A DNA stretch of 64,000 bases, from assembly GCA_947069175.1 (NCBI GenBank), contig CAMTDV010000019.1, forward strand, positions 72,725,358-72,789,357. The letters are read 5' to 3'. Made by a program: the position numbers and the translations under genes. Positions 1 through 12,876 of the stretch are shown here, one piece after another. The DNA comes from Scalesia atractyloides (Eukaryota; Streptophyta; Magnoliopsida; Asterales; Asteraceae). The notes below the pieces were generated by a model. That model did not search any database. It worked only from the letters and a program-made list of their open reading frames with translations, and was not told the DNA's origin. Position 1 is the first letter of the stretch; every line of letters begins with the position of its first letter.

Positions 1-3000
1 TCTCGCCAAAGTTTCTATTTTCCAATCGATTAGAGACGTGTAATAACTGGAAAGGTAAAATGCCGTTAATCGCTTCTCGACGAGAGCGTTTTACCTATAG
101 GCCAAAGCACGTTTCTCTAATTCGAAAGGATCTTCGATTCACTTTGGAATAGTCGACGTTTTTCTACCCGAAACAGTCTAATGTTTTCTGAGACTCTCTT
201 TTATACCATTTCAATTTATACATGACTTTTTATATACTTGTTACCATTCCTTTCAAATTTCCAATTTATTATAAGGTTTTTACGCAATTCATATTAAACC
301 TTTTCATCCACTTATACATTATTTGCATACATGATTTTGAAACGTCATCAACTAGACTTATATTTCTCGAAAAGTCCAAAATGGAGACCTTCATCGAGAT
401 AGGAGTGAATTCCTTACCTAGACGATCAAACTCCGTTTCCTTCCTTCCTTAAAACAACCTCACCAACGGATTAGGGGTGATTCCCATACCTCGGTGATCG
501 TTACCAACCCTCATTCTTGGAGACTTTATTACACAAACCACATGTTTAAATTGTATACCTAAATCTTTTATCATGTTGTCAAAATTCTTACTTAGACGAA
601 TTTCAAAACGTACTATTTTATCAAACGTATTTCCCATCCTGTAATCTATTTCATATAAATCACATACGCATATACTTGGTCACCACATGAAACGTTTTGG
701 TTCACGATTTTCAAAGCTCGACAGAATGCTACCTACCAACTTAATCGGTCCAAGGAATACTTTGCCCACAAGTCTTATGTTTAACTTAATCACTAAAACA
801 CGCTCACGCAATAACTTTATGTTAAGAATTTTCGTTTGTAAACAAAAAATCAAACCAATATCTTATAGGCATTATGGGATCGTTGTACTAAAGGTGTGTT
901 TGGGATTGTTTTTGCAACCTAATATTTTTATTTTTGTGTTTGAAAGCGCAAATATTAAATAAATAAATAAATAAAAATCTATTTTTAGTGTTTGGTAAAT
1001 AATTAATAAAAAAATATAATAATAATATATAAAAAAAACTGATTTGTTTTACGTATTTTAGAGATCAAAGCTCATCTATTTATAACTTTATATATACATG
1101 TATATATATTTTCCAAACACTCAAATAGTTGACTACCTGATTATTGTGATATCAAATAACATAATCAAATCCAAACACTATCTTCCTACAGTATGTTTTG
1201 TTACAACTAATTATCTGATTTTGATTATTCAGAACGCATAATCTATTTTCAAAACTCAACCCCAAACACCCTCTAAATCTCTCATCGCGATTAAGAAAAC
1301 ATTTTGCTAAACGTTTTTCAACGGTCATTAAATCAATTAACACGGATTTCCTCTCAAGGGTCAACGTTTCACAAGAACCACTGAATTTCAAATTTCTTAT
1401 CTTGATGTAATATCCTTTGAAAACAATGCGAATCAACTAATTTAAGACCTTGTCATACACCACCCAAAATGTCACCTCAATTTCAAAACACGTGGGCAAG
1501 AAAACATTACAATGACCAACCACTTTCGACTTACTTAAATTCCCCTAAAACAGTGGTAGCACTCCCGTCCATTACAAAATACGTAACGCATAATCAATAA
1601 GTACCTTATATTATTTTATATTCACAAACTAGATCCTACATTCTAAGTCAAACTGAACCTATTTTAGAAACGATAACCTCAAAGTTTTGCTAAAAAGAAT
1701 ATACATGCAAATCCTCATACATGGTTTGGTCAACTGTTGCATGACATTTTAATCGTATCATTCATTTTACATACCCTGACTTCTAGACTATTTTATGTAA
1801 ATAAATTCGTTGCATACAATTCATATCTTACGCACAATCATCGTCTTTTACACTTGTTGACGTTCATAATTATACACATATTCATGTTCATGAAAATACG
1901 TGTCATCATTCATGCTTATACTTATCATCACATTCATGCATATACGTCTTATATCCATGCTTATACTTATTTCCATACTTATGCTTATACTCATACACAT
2001 ACCTATACTTGTACTCGTATTCATATTCGTGCCTATGCGCGAGCGAAACCCGAGGGATTCGCTTACGTGGGCCACAAGCTATTTGCACGCAAACATGCCT
2101 ACGCACTACATTCTTACACACACGCGAACTTATTTTCAGAATTTATGTACACCTTTATTCATGCGCTGCTAGTACAAGCTATGCGGATCATGTGATGATC
2201 GGTATAATCGCGGGTGCACACGGGATTATAGCGATAAGCGCATGAGAACCATAGAGTGTACTACCGAGTATGGTAACACACGGAACGTAACATTGCATCG
2301 AGTAACGAAACGGTCGCAACATGGTCAAAACATGGTGGATACGCCGCTAGTACTTCCTATACATAAGTGTTTTCACCATGCTGCCAAACTTTCGTAATGC
2401 GTGCCATGAGAAATTCGGTGATTTACAGACCATAATATGACCTAACACGCCAGCTTTAAACAACTCACAACTGCATTGCTAAGTGCGCGCTACCCGATTA
2501 TCCACGACCAGTCTTAATCCCTAACGCAACGTTTTCATTTGTTCATATACATATGTCATCCTTATACTCGTATTCGTTTATTTAGTCAAACGCTCATTCT
2601 TATGACTTCAGTATCCCCCGTTATCCTTGTCTTTCTGCAAACTCGTTTACAAACCATAAGAGTTAAACATTCAAACCCTAAATGCATTCTTACTCTAAAG
2701 CTATCTTCCATTCTCGTTGAGGTACAGCACACTTAATTGGCCGCTACCTCGATAAGTAACTTAATTTAAATACCTAACCTTCGCGTCTTCCAGCGATAAG
2801 CAACTCTCTACAGAAACCAAGACTTATCAGTGCTCTTCAACCGTTAAGACCTTCTTACAACCTCCTCTTCATTAAACTGCATACTGTTTTGCATGAAAGC
2901 TTGTCTGCTTAGATGTCATACCCTTTGAGTCATTCAAACTCGTTTAAACCACTCGCCTAAATACACATTTATACTTTTACTTATGCCTGATGCCACGAGT

Positions 3001-3178
3001 CATTCTAGTCAAACACCTCTTGTTGCAAACCTAACTCTTCGTTGCTCTAAACTTCATGCTATCCCTCACGTATCCAGAACTCCAAGCTTTGATTGTTAAC
3101 CCTCATTCCTTAGCCAATTCCTTTCGAGTCTTCCTCTTGAATACATTTCGAGACGAAATTTCCTAAAGGAGGGGAGAC
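1..3178 (+). mobile_element. Degenerate internal region of a Ty3/gypsy element (3' part)
   Basis: The right end, at 3148-3178, reads TTTCGAGACGAAATTTC followed by a purine-rich AAAGGAGGGGAGAC directly before an LTR. The intact gypsy element has the same arrangement at 44630-44659. Near the left edge (about 30-110) there is also similarity to the leader of the intact element at 39470-39610 (AACTGGAA...GGCCAAAGCA). Leader-like and PPT-like ends thus lie about 3 kb apart, with no recognisable gag, protease, RT or integrase between them, and the ORFs there are short and without motifs. The stretch is either strongly decayed or a non-autonomous derivative that lost its coding part. The 5' LTR would lie outside the window. 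Confidence 0.6.
1860..2040. repeat. Low-complexity CATAC/CTTATA-rich tract
   Basis: A degenerate array of short units such as CTTATACT, CATACTTATG and CATTCATG. It opens in several frames on both strands, which explains the overlapping Tyr/His/Ile-rich ORFs here. No gene is supported. Confidence 0.6.
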
Positions 3179-3348
3179 TGTAACGCCCCGCTTTTTAATT
3201 TCCTTAAATAAAAATAATAATAATATTCTACTGTGTTTCACAATATTCGGGTTCGAAGACGGATTACAAAACTATAATTGGGGCTCTCTAAAACGTGAGA
3301 ACCGGACTAACGGGCTTTAGGCCCAACATATCAAACCCTAACCCTACC

Positions 3349-3356
3349 TATATAAG
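3349..3356 (+). promoter_or_regulatory. TATA box in LTR
   Basis: TATATAAG lies 170 bp inside the LTR, followed about 30-60 bp later by a CT/CA-rich, then GC-rich sequence. This fits the U3/R boundary of a plant LTR promoter. Confidence 0.5.
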
Positions 3357-4324
3357 CTAACACACATACTCACACCCAGCCGCTCACACACACACTCTCT
3401 GCCTCCACCATTTCCGGCGACCGGAGTCGCTACTCCGGCGACTCTCCGGCGGCCCCATATCTCCGGTGACACACCTCCTCCCACCTCTCGCCCTCTCCCA
3501 CGTCAAGCGCCATCCTCACTCCCGTTCCTCACCCTTTCTCCCGCACCCTACACCCTCACCAACCCTCACTATCCACCTCGCCGCCCTACACCACCATTGG
3601 CCACCGCGGCAGTGGCGGCTCACCAGAAACGAAGCCGCAGCAGCGGCAGTTCCTCCGGCAACACTCGTCACCTCTCCAAATTTGCGTCACCCTCCATCCT
3701 CCCCTCACCACGCAGCAGCAGCGACAAACGACACCGTAGTTGTCGGAGCCAACGCACAGCAGCGGCGGCCGCAGTTAGCGGCGGCTCAGCCGTTTTCTTC
3801 CATCTGTGGTTCAGATTGGCTTTCGACTCGGGTTGTCGGTTCAGGTGTAGCTCGGGTCTTGGTTCGTGGTGGATTCGGGTTCTGCTTAATCTCAGCTCAG
3901 CTTTCAGGTTCACTCTTTCAGGTCCGGGTAATGCTTCGGCTCCAGTCTCAGTTATTCTGGGAGAAACTCGGTCCGACTCGGTTCAGTTGGTGTCGCTCGG
4001 CTCAGTCTCGGTTCAGGTACAGATTTAATATTTGGTTCCGTTTCAGTCTTGTTTTGGTTTGAGTCAAACACGAGCTTGGTTCAGGTCAAATGACGGCCTG
4101 GGTCTCTCGGTTCAGATTCGTGCTCGGCTTCGAAGTTCAGGTCAAACCCGGTCAGATTTGGTCAAAGCTCGGGTCAAACCTGACAGGAGATGTGATATAA
4201 GCTTAACGACTCTTTTGTTCATATTATTCATGTTCATGATTATCTAAATACGAGACTGAACTTTTATAACTTGAAATATAAAATATAAATATAAACACAT
4301 ATTGTATTGCTTTTGGTGCGTTTT

Positions 4325-4945
4325 GAAAAATATAATCGACAAATTGCTTGTCGGGATTGTCCAAAAAACAAGAGGAAACTCTGCCCAATTTTTGACAAGT
4401 TATATATTTATTTAATTATATTATTCGACAAAATATATTATACATGATACTTTATTCGACAAAATATATTATACATGATACTTTATCGACAAAATGTGTA
4501 TACTTATTTAATCATATCTTTCGACATGAAATATATATATATATATTTAGTACACTTATCGAAGAAACGTATCTACTTAAATATACCGAGCGACAAGATA
4601 TATATTTTTACTTATTAGACTTTTTCGACAACATATATGTATGTATACATTACACGTTTTGACAAAACATATAAATATATCTAATACTTCCTTTCGACAA
4701 ATATATTTCGCTACTACAACATATATAGATATATATGTATATATATATATTACTTTTTTTTGACAAGATACATATGAGTTATATGTTTCGACAAAATATA
4801 TTTATTTAACGACGAGATATATACTACCATTACGACTGTCGTGAAAGATGTATATGTATATACTTTATAGTCGACAACTAGAGATAACACATTGAATTCA
4901 AAGGTATATATATTTACTTATTATTTTGACAGCATTCCTATAATA
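4325..4945 (+). repeat. Degenerate tandem repeat with CGACAAA core in LTR
   Basis: A run of irregular 35-60 bp units, each carrying (T)TCGACAAA or a close variant followed by an ATATAT-rich spacer. Two adjacent units near 4430-4480 are almost identical; the others have diverged. No coding potential. Confidence 0.65.
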
Positions 4946-5834
4946 TATTAATAAATTCAAACCTAGAATCGTCGTATAGACTATGTTATACATATATACG
5001 TTCAATCAACTTCAAATCAAATCCTCCGTCATAATTTCCGTTTACTTATACCCATTCGTTTGCCTTTAAGGTGACTTCGGTGTCCCCTTTTCTCCCACTG
5101 ATCAACTCGTCGCGGTATTTCCAAAGAAGACTTAGCAATACTGTGAGAACACTCGACCCACTTTGTTTATAACACTTTTCGGGTGTAACATGTTTCCATA
5201 TACAAAATCACGAACACTTAACTTTATGAAACACACAAACCATCCCATATACATGAAAGCTTGAATCTTATACTTGATGCTTGTCTTGGATATTCGTATT
5301 GCTATGCTTTAGTCATTAACTATTTTTAGCCTTCGTTTGACATGCTTAGCGCTATAGGAATTCACGCATCCACCTCCATCGTGTTATTCGTGAGGTCATG
5401 TTAAAACATCGTGATTGCGTTAAGGGTTTGATTATTAGTATTGCATGCCTTGATATTGCTCTTGTATAGATTTGGTTGCCATGAGGATTGTTAAAACTTT
5501 ATTCGTATACGTATGCTATGCTTAAACTTGTGTACTCGCCTTTGCTTTTGCATTGACTTTATTTTAAAACATGTTACAGGTTGAAGGAGATGATGCTATG
5601 AAATCTAAATAGCAAGGACTTAGATAGACACATTTTAGACGTTAGATTTATAAATGTTGTACCAAATTTTGTTATGCTTTATGAACTTATTGTATTGCTT
5701 CATGTTGTATTTGACAATGTTGTGAAATGAAATTTGGATTTAATTAAATATTGTCATTTATTAGCGTTGTGAGCAATGAGCAATCTCGTTTTCGTCTCAT
5801 CCCGATGTTTCCACCATCGGTTTGGGGTGTGACA

Positions 5835-6796
5835 ATTATAATGAATTCCCAACAATAAAGTTGAAACTTTAACGTTAAAACAAGTAGAAAAGGTTACAAC
5901 CGCCGTCAAGGGCAAAGTTCTAGGGTTTCTACCTGAGGTTGTGCATTATTTTTCATGAGCAACCTGTGTTGCGCATTATCATTCAGGGAGCAACCTATGT
6001 TACGTGTTAATGTTTATGAGAAACCTATGTTGCGGGTTACTATTCATGGGCAACATGTGTTGTGTGTTACTGTTAATGAGCAACCTATGTTTCACACGAA
6101 AGTATTGTTTACGCCTTGGTTGATTTGTTTCTCTTATGGACCATTATCAAGCAGACTGTGGGACAGGACAATACAGTAACCGATAAAGTTTGTGTCTGCA
6201 TAGGTGACTTCTAGACGCTCTCTTTTACTATTTTGGGTTGAGAATGGTAATACTTACTGAAGAACTTGATTGCTATTACATGATTAATGACTGATTGATG
6301 TTATACGTCTTTGATTGATTAAGTTTGTAAGTCTGAGTGATTAATGATTGACATTAACTGATTGATAGATAATAGTTATTACTAGCATTAATGATGCCCG
6401 ATGTAAGCCTGTCATACATAGTATTGGACAGTTGATGGTGAAGTTCGCTCCATGAATTGACTATTACTTACGATTGAGGTTGATGTGTATGTTTGATATT
6501 AAAGTGTGGTTTGATGATAATTACCAAATATTTTATTTAAACTGTTAATTCCTTGTTTTACTAAAACTAGGATTCACTTAGCGTACATACCAGACTTTTT
6601 AGCATGCATGTCAGGTTGATTGAATGTTGATGCTAGGAGATCCACGACATGGATTAAAGGCTATCCTAAATATTGGATTGGCATCCTATCAACCTTAGTT
6701 GACCTACTATGTTATTCACTTTGCTATGTTAAACTTGATGTAATGGATTATTGATGTACTTTCCCTTGCTATTAAAGATGAGGGAAAAAATCGGCG
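5835..6796. other. Non-coding repeat-derived sequence
   Basis: AT-rich sequence with only short ORFs and many TGATTGAT/TTAATGA words around 6260-6370. The one clear structure is the 30-bp tandem repeat listed separately. I see no gene. Confidence 0.5.
5938..6092 (+). repeat. 30-bp tandem repeat, about 5 copies
   Basis: Units of about 30-31 bp start with GAGCAACCTATGTTGCG, followed by a TTACTATTCAT-type half. Successive copies differ at several positions. The array is in frame for part of a 74-residue ORF, but the peptide only reflects the repeat. Confidence 0.75.
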
Positions 6797-7150
6797 ATGG
6801 GTGACGGTATCGACGAAGGGTGGCGACGATGGGTGGCGGTGGTCGGTGGTGGTGACGGTGGCGCCTGTGGTCACTGGCGGCGCCAACAGTGGTCGAGGGT
6901 GCCGGTGGTCGGTGGTGATGACCGTAATCCGCGGTGGCAGCGGTAGTCGGTCGCGGATGGTGACGGCAACGACAATTGGCGGCGATGATAGCGACGGTGG
7001 TGTTGGGTGGCGGCGGTTGGCGGCGATGGATAGGGGCGGTGGCGTTGGGTGGCGGCAGCGACAACTTTGGGTGGCGGTGGCCGGTGGTGGTTGTGGCGGT
7101 GGCGGTGAGTGGCGGGTGGTGATGGTGGTGGGCGGTTTTGGTGATGAAGT
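6797..7150. repeat. GC-rich GGTGGCGGC/GGTGGTG low-complexity tract
   Basis: About 350 bp of degenerate GGTGGCGG, GGTGGTGA and GGCGGCGA units inside AT-rich DNA. Both strands are open for 110-150 codons, giving Gly/Val-rich or Pro/His/Thr-rich products with no domain. This is a compositional artefact, not a gene. Confidence 0.65.
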
Positions 7151-8797
7151 GTGAGAGAGAGAGAATGTGACGTGCATGAATTATATATATTTTTAATTGG
7201 GTTTTTCTTCACACAAATTTAGTTTTAAAAATGGTTTTTCACCTAAGAACTAACTACACACACAAAACGGCATGTGTACCCATCGGGTGGTAATATAGTT
7301 TGTCGGGGAGAACCAGATATCAATCCGTGGACGCGGTGTCTAACTAAGTATCCACTAACAAACATGTGACAACTAAGGGAAGTAACTAGTGATGATGCAA
7401 GATCTAAATTTAACTAAGTCCCCAATCAAGGCTTCCTAGTTTATAATTCTTAGGAAAATTTAAATGAAATAACATTCTAATCACCTAAAATTTTTACTTT
7501 TAAGCTCACTTGCTAAGTTAATGGTAATCTTTAAACAAGAGCTATTTATTTGTTAAAACTCCTAACTCTACAAACTATGGAAAACCACTATGAACAACAT
7601 AATAATCAACCTAACTTGTTTTCAAGTATATAACATCTTCATCATGTTCTTGATATGAACCATAAGCATGGTCATGGTAAACAACAATCTTGGCCTAAAT
7701 CATCATGTTAACACAAACAGAAGCTATAGAATCCATATACACAATCTTTTGATCTTTCCAAATCTAAATGTAAGAATTCATGCACATGTTCAAATCACCA
7801 TTCTAATCATGTTAGTAAATGCCATTCCTAGTTTCATACTATGAATCTTACTAGCAAGTTAACAAGATTCAACAAACATAATCTCTACATGGGCTTTCCA
7901 ACACAACATGTAAATACTTATGACCAAACATTCAAGAACAAGGACCTTAAACATGTACATGAACTCCAAGAACAAGATTTAAGCATTACTATGAAGATTA
8001 ACAAGAACAATCACCATATCTACTTCTATATTATCACATGTTCATTAGCTTCAACTAGTTTAAGCAACACAAATGTTTAGTCCATATGGCTCATAGCAAC
8101 CAAATCAAATACAAGAAGCATAAACAGTTCATAATGTAACAAGTGGCTAACCAAGTTTAAAGACTAGTTAAAATGGTAAATTGAGTAGATCTTCAAGTGA
8201 ATTAATCTTCTTCAAGGCTCCTTCTTGGCTCCAACAAGCTTTCAAGACCAGATTCTTGAGAGAAAACTTCACCAAAATGCCCCAACTCCCTTGCAAATGA
8301 GTTAAAGACTCGTAAAACTGCTGGATGTTTGGCATGACCATGCCACTTTTTGGCACGGTCGTGTGTGGTAAGTGTCAGAATAGCTTTTTGTCTGCCGATC
8401 TTGTTTGCTACTCAAAGTTTCCCAAGGTGGCACGACCATGCCAACAGGTGGCATGGTCGTGCTTATCAATGACGTATCCGACGATGACTGAAATGATCCC
8501 GGGAACGAGCTGATCAGAGACTGATTTGGGTCACCCACGGTCGTGCCACTATTAGATTTTCCTGTTTTGCACTGAAAGATGGTAGTTCTGATGAGAGTGC
8601 CGGTTGTGGTTGGCTTGGCACAGTCGTGCCAATGGTTGAACGGTCGTGCAGTATCTGGTAGTTTGCTGGAAATCTCCGTTTTTGCTCCATTTTGCTCCAA
8701 AAATCTCTGTTTCAACACCGGGCCGAAGTCCGTACCTGTATTTTCACAAATAACTCAAATGAGTACCAAAATCAATGAAAATACAACAAGTTCTCAC
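7151..8797. other. Non-coding sequence, probably internal/UTR of a decayed retroelement
   Basis: No ORF with a recognisable domain. Between 8320 and 8665 there are several short inverted motifs of the type GGCATGACCATGCC, TGGCACGACCATGCC and GGCACAGTCGTGCC. The solo LTR at 8803-10412 interrupts this sequence, which resumes at 10413. Confidence 0.4.
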
Positions 8798-8802
8798 GTA
8801 AA

Positions 8803-10412
8803 TGTAAGGCCCTTATTATATAAATCGAGATTTTATGATAATTCCGCACAAACAAGAATATATATGCGATTACATGTCCGTACTATGATCCGAGTTTCTT
8901 TAAAACTTCATAAAAATTTAAAACATTTCTTAATTCTTTTGACTCATCATGTTTTACGCTGAAGAGCGTCTTTTCAAGAACAATTGTTTGTCCGTTAGCT
9001 CGTAGCCAATTACTAAATTACCTTTTTTTTCTCATTATGGTTTACCCCATAATATGTGTTTTCTCAAAACTCATAGTTTATTCGGTCTACACAAGACCGA
9101 ACTACCGTTTTATCCCTTTTACTTATTCCGACCAGTATCGTGTCGTGTCAGATCACTTTAATTAAATTACCGTTTTATCATAATTATAACTACAACTAGT
9201 AGGTGATCTAGTAGAAAGGTGTAAGCTTTACTTACCTTGCATCCAAATTACGATTTTCTTTTATACTTGATTCGTTTGACTCGTTTCCTTCCCAAGCCTC
9301 CACCTAGCTTGTCAAGCGTCAAACTATCATCATAATTCGTAAGATGGTTAGATTAGTCATTATAAATCACGAATATTCCACCTTACGGGTTTTATGTCGA
9401 ATTTATCATTCGATCTTATCATTGGTCAATTGGTTCATCGAACTCACTTAGGCATTTCATCTAATTACTTAATGAAATCAAATTTTACATACTAACTAGT
9501 AGGTAACATGATTTCAAGCATCTATAACATGATTTTAACATCAATTTCTTTATATTATACAAAGGCCCATCTTATGAGAAGTATGATCATATACTTGAAT
9601 ACGTAGATTATTAAAACACTTTCTTGTCACCATCATGCATGATGATTCTAAACATATTTATATCATCAATTTCATCATATTACTAAAACCCAGTTATCTA
9701 AGTGTGGTAAATCGTCTAAACTCTTAGATCATAGCAATATATGTATAATTTTCACCTAGGGTTTTGTTCCTAAGCAAGTATACATCACTAATTCAGCCAT
9801 AACCTCTACGATTCATACATAAATCACTACTCATGATGTTCATCAAAATTTTACAACTTCATTAAACATCAAAATTTGACCTACCTTATGATCCCCTAGC
9901 TCGGGTGATCGTTAATTCACGTTCATTCATGAATTTGAGCCCCAAATAGCCCTTCAATTTGATGTTATTTGATGAACTAGGGTTTTGGCTCATTGGAGCC
10001 TTCTCATGATCGATCCAGAACACACACTTTGTGTGTGTTTTGTTTTGATTTTCATTTAATAAATAAACTTCCAAGTTATCCCACTTTGGTCCCTCATGTT
10101 TGGTTAGTTATTAAGTAGGCCTCAACCTACTTATTTCCAACGATATTTTCTCTTATTAACTAGGTTAAACATTCCTAGTTAACTTAGTGGGTTCGGGGAG
10201 GTTATAACCGTTTTATTTCAAGTCCCGTTAACTCGGGCCTCTTGTAAACTTTTCTTTTCTCAAAAGCTTTCTTTCACCTTTTATTTAATATTAGGTTTAT
10301 TTGTTTGAATCCTAATATTCACCAGGTTAATTTTTTTTATCACTAACGGTATTTTACCCGTTCATTATTATTAACGTGGTTTAATTACCAAACCCGTTTT
10401 CGGGATGTTACA
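8803..10412 (+). mobile_element. Solo LTR (1610 bp) with perfect 5-bp TSD
   Basis: It starts TGTAAGGCCCTTATT and ends CGTTTTCGGGATGTTACA. It is flanked by GTAAA at 8798-8802 and GTAAA at 10413-10417, a perfect target-site duplication. The 3' 1.2 kb is clearly homologous to the 3' part of the longer LTR at 14903-18150 (for example, both contain CCACCTAGCTTGTCAAGC). There is no internal domain next to it, so this is an LTR-LTR recombination product. Confidence 0.85.
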
Positions 10413-10417
10413 GTAAA

Positions 10418-11700
10418 CAGGGTATATTTGACGTTTTAAAGATGTATAAATTCTTATACATCAGAATGAAATGAAAAAAACAAAGGGGATTGATGGAATG
10501 AATTTGAGGGGATGGAATGACTTATGTGATGGGTGACTCTATTACCTTGACTAATGCTACATCTCATTTCACCTCTTACATTCCAAACACTACCTAAATG
10601 TTTGTGAGTAAGATAAAGATAAAAATGGTCGATGGGATCCTCATCGGGGAAAATTTTTAAAATGATAGATACATTTTGAAAAGTAATTTTTAGTTAAATT
10701 ATAGGGTAGAAAAATGATAGAGTAGATTTGAATCATCTTAGAGTTATATATTGATTAGATTTGTTTTATATCTATACCAGGTTAGAGCCCACGTGTATAC
10801 GTGGTTTAACAAATCAAAATACTTTAAATTTGTTTGGTTTGAGTTAAAATAATAAAAATAATTTTAATATAAATAAAATAAACTTAAAACCCCATATTAT
10901 AGGTAAAAAATACAACGAATAATTCGAATTTCACGAAAAAAATTCCTTGTACACCACATTGGTTGTCTTATTTGTAGTATTTATTGTTATCTAAGTTGAA
11001 TATTTAATGGTCTTGATTGAAACTAAATAAACGTGCATAAAAGAAAGTTGAATATACATACTACATAAGTCTAATGACAAAGTGAAACTATCTCAGCTCG
11101 TTTGTCGCTCAGTTGCCGCATCACCTTACCATATGGAAGTCTATATATACGGTCTCGTCCATAAAAGAAACCAATTAAAAATGATTAATTTATAAAAATA
11201 ACTAACAATAAAAAAATCATAAAAGTTCTAAACAAAATAATCTCATGGGGATTACGCCTACCAACTTTAGTTCTTATTTTGTATTTTTATTTATATTTAT
11301 ATTTTACATTACAAGTCTAAAACATTAGTAAAACCATTAATTATTTATGCTTATTTTGTTATAATTCAATTTTACTACTATAAAACAAAGACATGATAAA
11401 TATAAATGGAAAATAAAATGCTAAAAGATAAAGTTCATGGATTAAAATAATATAATTTTTATTTTAATCTTAGTAACAAATATTATCTATATCTATTTAT
11501 TTAAGGTAAATGATAAAAAGATAAAATTCATGGATTAAAATAATATATTTTTTTATTTGAATCTTATTAAGAAATATTATCTATATCTATTTACTTAGGC
11601 GGGAAAAATTAATTAAGATCAACTCATAGAACGCCATGTGTCCTTCATGTGATTTATTTTATTATATATACAGATAGATATAGATACTTGGTCATTGTAT
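10418..11700. other. AT-rich non-coding region, possibly a Helitron-like remnant
   Basis: No ORF of note. It contains an inverted repeat CCACGTGTATACGTGG near 10790 and a two-copy tandem duplication at 11416-11599. The right side ends with ACGCCATGTGTCC...TATATATACAGATAGATATAG, a layout resembling non-autonomous Helitron ends. I cannot prove the termini, so this is only a suggestion. Confidence 0.3.
11416..11599. repeat. Tandem duplication, two copies of about 92 bp
   Basis: Copy 1 (about 11416-11506) and copy 2 (about 11507-11599) share GATAAA(G/A)TTCATGGATTAA and ATATTATCTATATCTATTTA. The copies differ by a few substitutions and small indels. Confidence 0.75.
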
Positions 11701-11710
11701 TTCATTGATA

Positions 11711-12865
11711 GAGAGAGGCTCATGTACAAGAGAGCCCTCTTGTACGAAGAATAGGAGAGAAGATCAGCCATTGATCTTCCAAGATCAATTGGTCAAAAGA
11801 AAGTAATAACATTCTCGTAAATCTTAGGGTTAAATAATTGAAGAAACAAATAAAGAAAGGGTATTCTGGTTCTTTCTCACTTGAACTCATCCCCCTTGAT
11901 TTTCAAACGTTTATAACTTTTTCATATGTTAATATTTTTTTTTAAATTACACCGTATTAACGAGCATTTCGTTCTCTTTAATTCGAGCAGTCTATTGCTA
12001 TAACTTTTATAAAAAATACATGATTTTGAATACCCATTACGTGATTTTAAATACATGATTTTGAATACTCCTTACGTGATTACGTGATTTCAGTATAGTA
12101 CATAAAACCACACTAAGTGGTTACGTAATTACGTAACAATAACTGACTATGTATTATTACGTGACTACGTGATTTTGAATACTCATTTCGTGATTTCATT
12201 ATAGTATTTTATGTGAAACCATGCTGAGTAATTAAGTAATTACGTAAATACAAAACATGTAATACATAATATTTCAGGTCTATTCATGTATTAAAGATAA
12301 ATTATATACAAAAATCAGCCGAATCAACTTATAATAACCATATAATGATGTATATTAGAGATTTAATCACGTAATAAAGCATAAAACAATCAAGTTCTTA
12401 TTAATGAATGCGTAATCAAGTAATAGAATAATCGTAATAACATCAGTTATAACAAATCATATTGAATGTGTAATCAAGTAATGAATTTATATTGAATGTG
12501 TAATCACGTAATGGTTTATATTGAATGTGTAATCACGTAATGGTATTTAAAATCACATAATCATGTGTTGGGTATTCAAAATCACGTAATCACGTATTGA
12601 ACTAATGGTTATTCAAAATCCTGTATTTTTTTAAAAAATTGTAGCAATATGTTGCTCGAATTAAAGAAAATGAAATGGTCATTAATACGGTTTAATTTAA
12701 AAAAATATTAACATATTAAAAAGTTATAGCCGTTTGAAAATCAATGGTGGAAGTTGTTCAAAATGAGAAATGACTAACTTACCCTTCAAGCTAATGACAG
12801 TTGTCCTACTATCCTTGTTGCGTATACTTTGTACGAGAAACATGTCTTCTACATGATCTAGCCAC
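11711..12865. mobile_element. Mutator-like TIR element A (non-autonomous)
   Basis: The left end (GAGAGAGGCTCATGTACAAGAG) and the reverse complement of the right end (TGGCTAGATCATGTAGAAG) resemble each other. Similarity continues inward through long imperfect inverted repeats: left 11856-12050 pairs with right 12590-12785, including TTGATTTTCAAACG, TATAACTTTTTCATATGTTA and TTCTTTAATTCGAGCA words. It is flanked by TTCATTGATA at 11701-11710 and TTCATTTATA at 12866-12875 (9/10 match), which fits the 9-11 bp duplications of MULEs. The centre has many TACGTGATT/AATCACGTA subrepeats in both orientations and no transposase. Confidence 0.65.
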
Positions 12866-12876
12866 TTCATTTATAA

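Larger units (their letters stand above)
3179..5834 (+). repeat. 3' LTR of the left gypsy element (2656 bp)
   Basis: The LTR begins TGTAACGCCCCG right after a polypurine tract and ends GGTTTGGGGTGTGACA, so it has TG...CA ends. It contains a TATA box followed by a GC-rich transcribed-leader-like region (about 3400-4190) with many GGTTCAGG/GGTTCGGG words, then an AT-rich array of TTCGACAAA units. The 5' partner is outside the window, so a target-site duplication cannot be tested and an intact element cannot be told from a fragment. Confidence 0.75.

Noticed and set aside
3466..4062. 198-codon ORF in the left LTR
   Set aside because: It lies in the GC-rich leader-like part of an LTR, overlaps other open frames and has no recognisable motif.
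6716..7177. 153-codon Pro/His/Thr-rich ORF (minus) and overlapping Gly-rich ORF (plus)
   Set aside because: Both are translations of the GGTGGCGG low-complexity tract. No domain, and several frames are open at once.
8302..8718. 138-codon minus-strand ORF
   Set aside because: It covers a set of GGCACGACCATGCC palindromes in repeat-derived DNA and has no domain.
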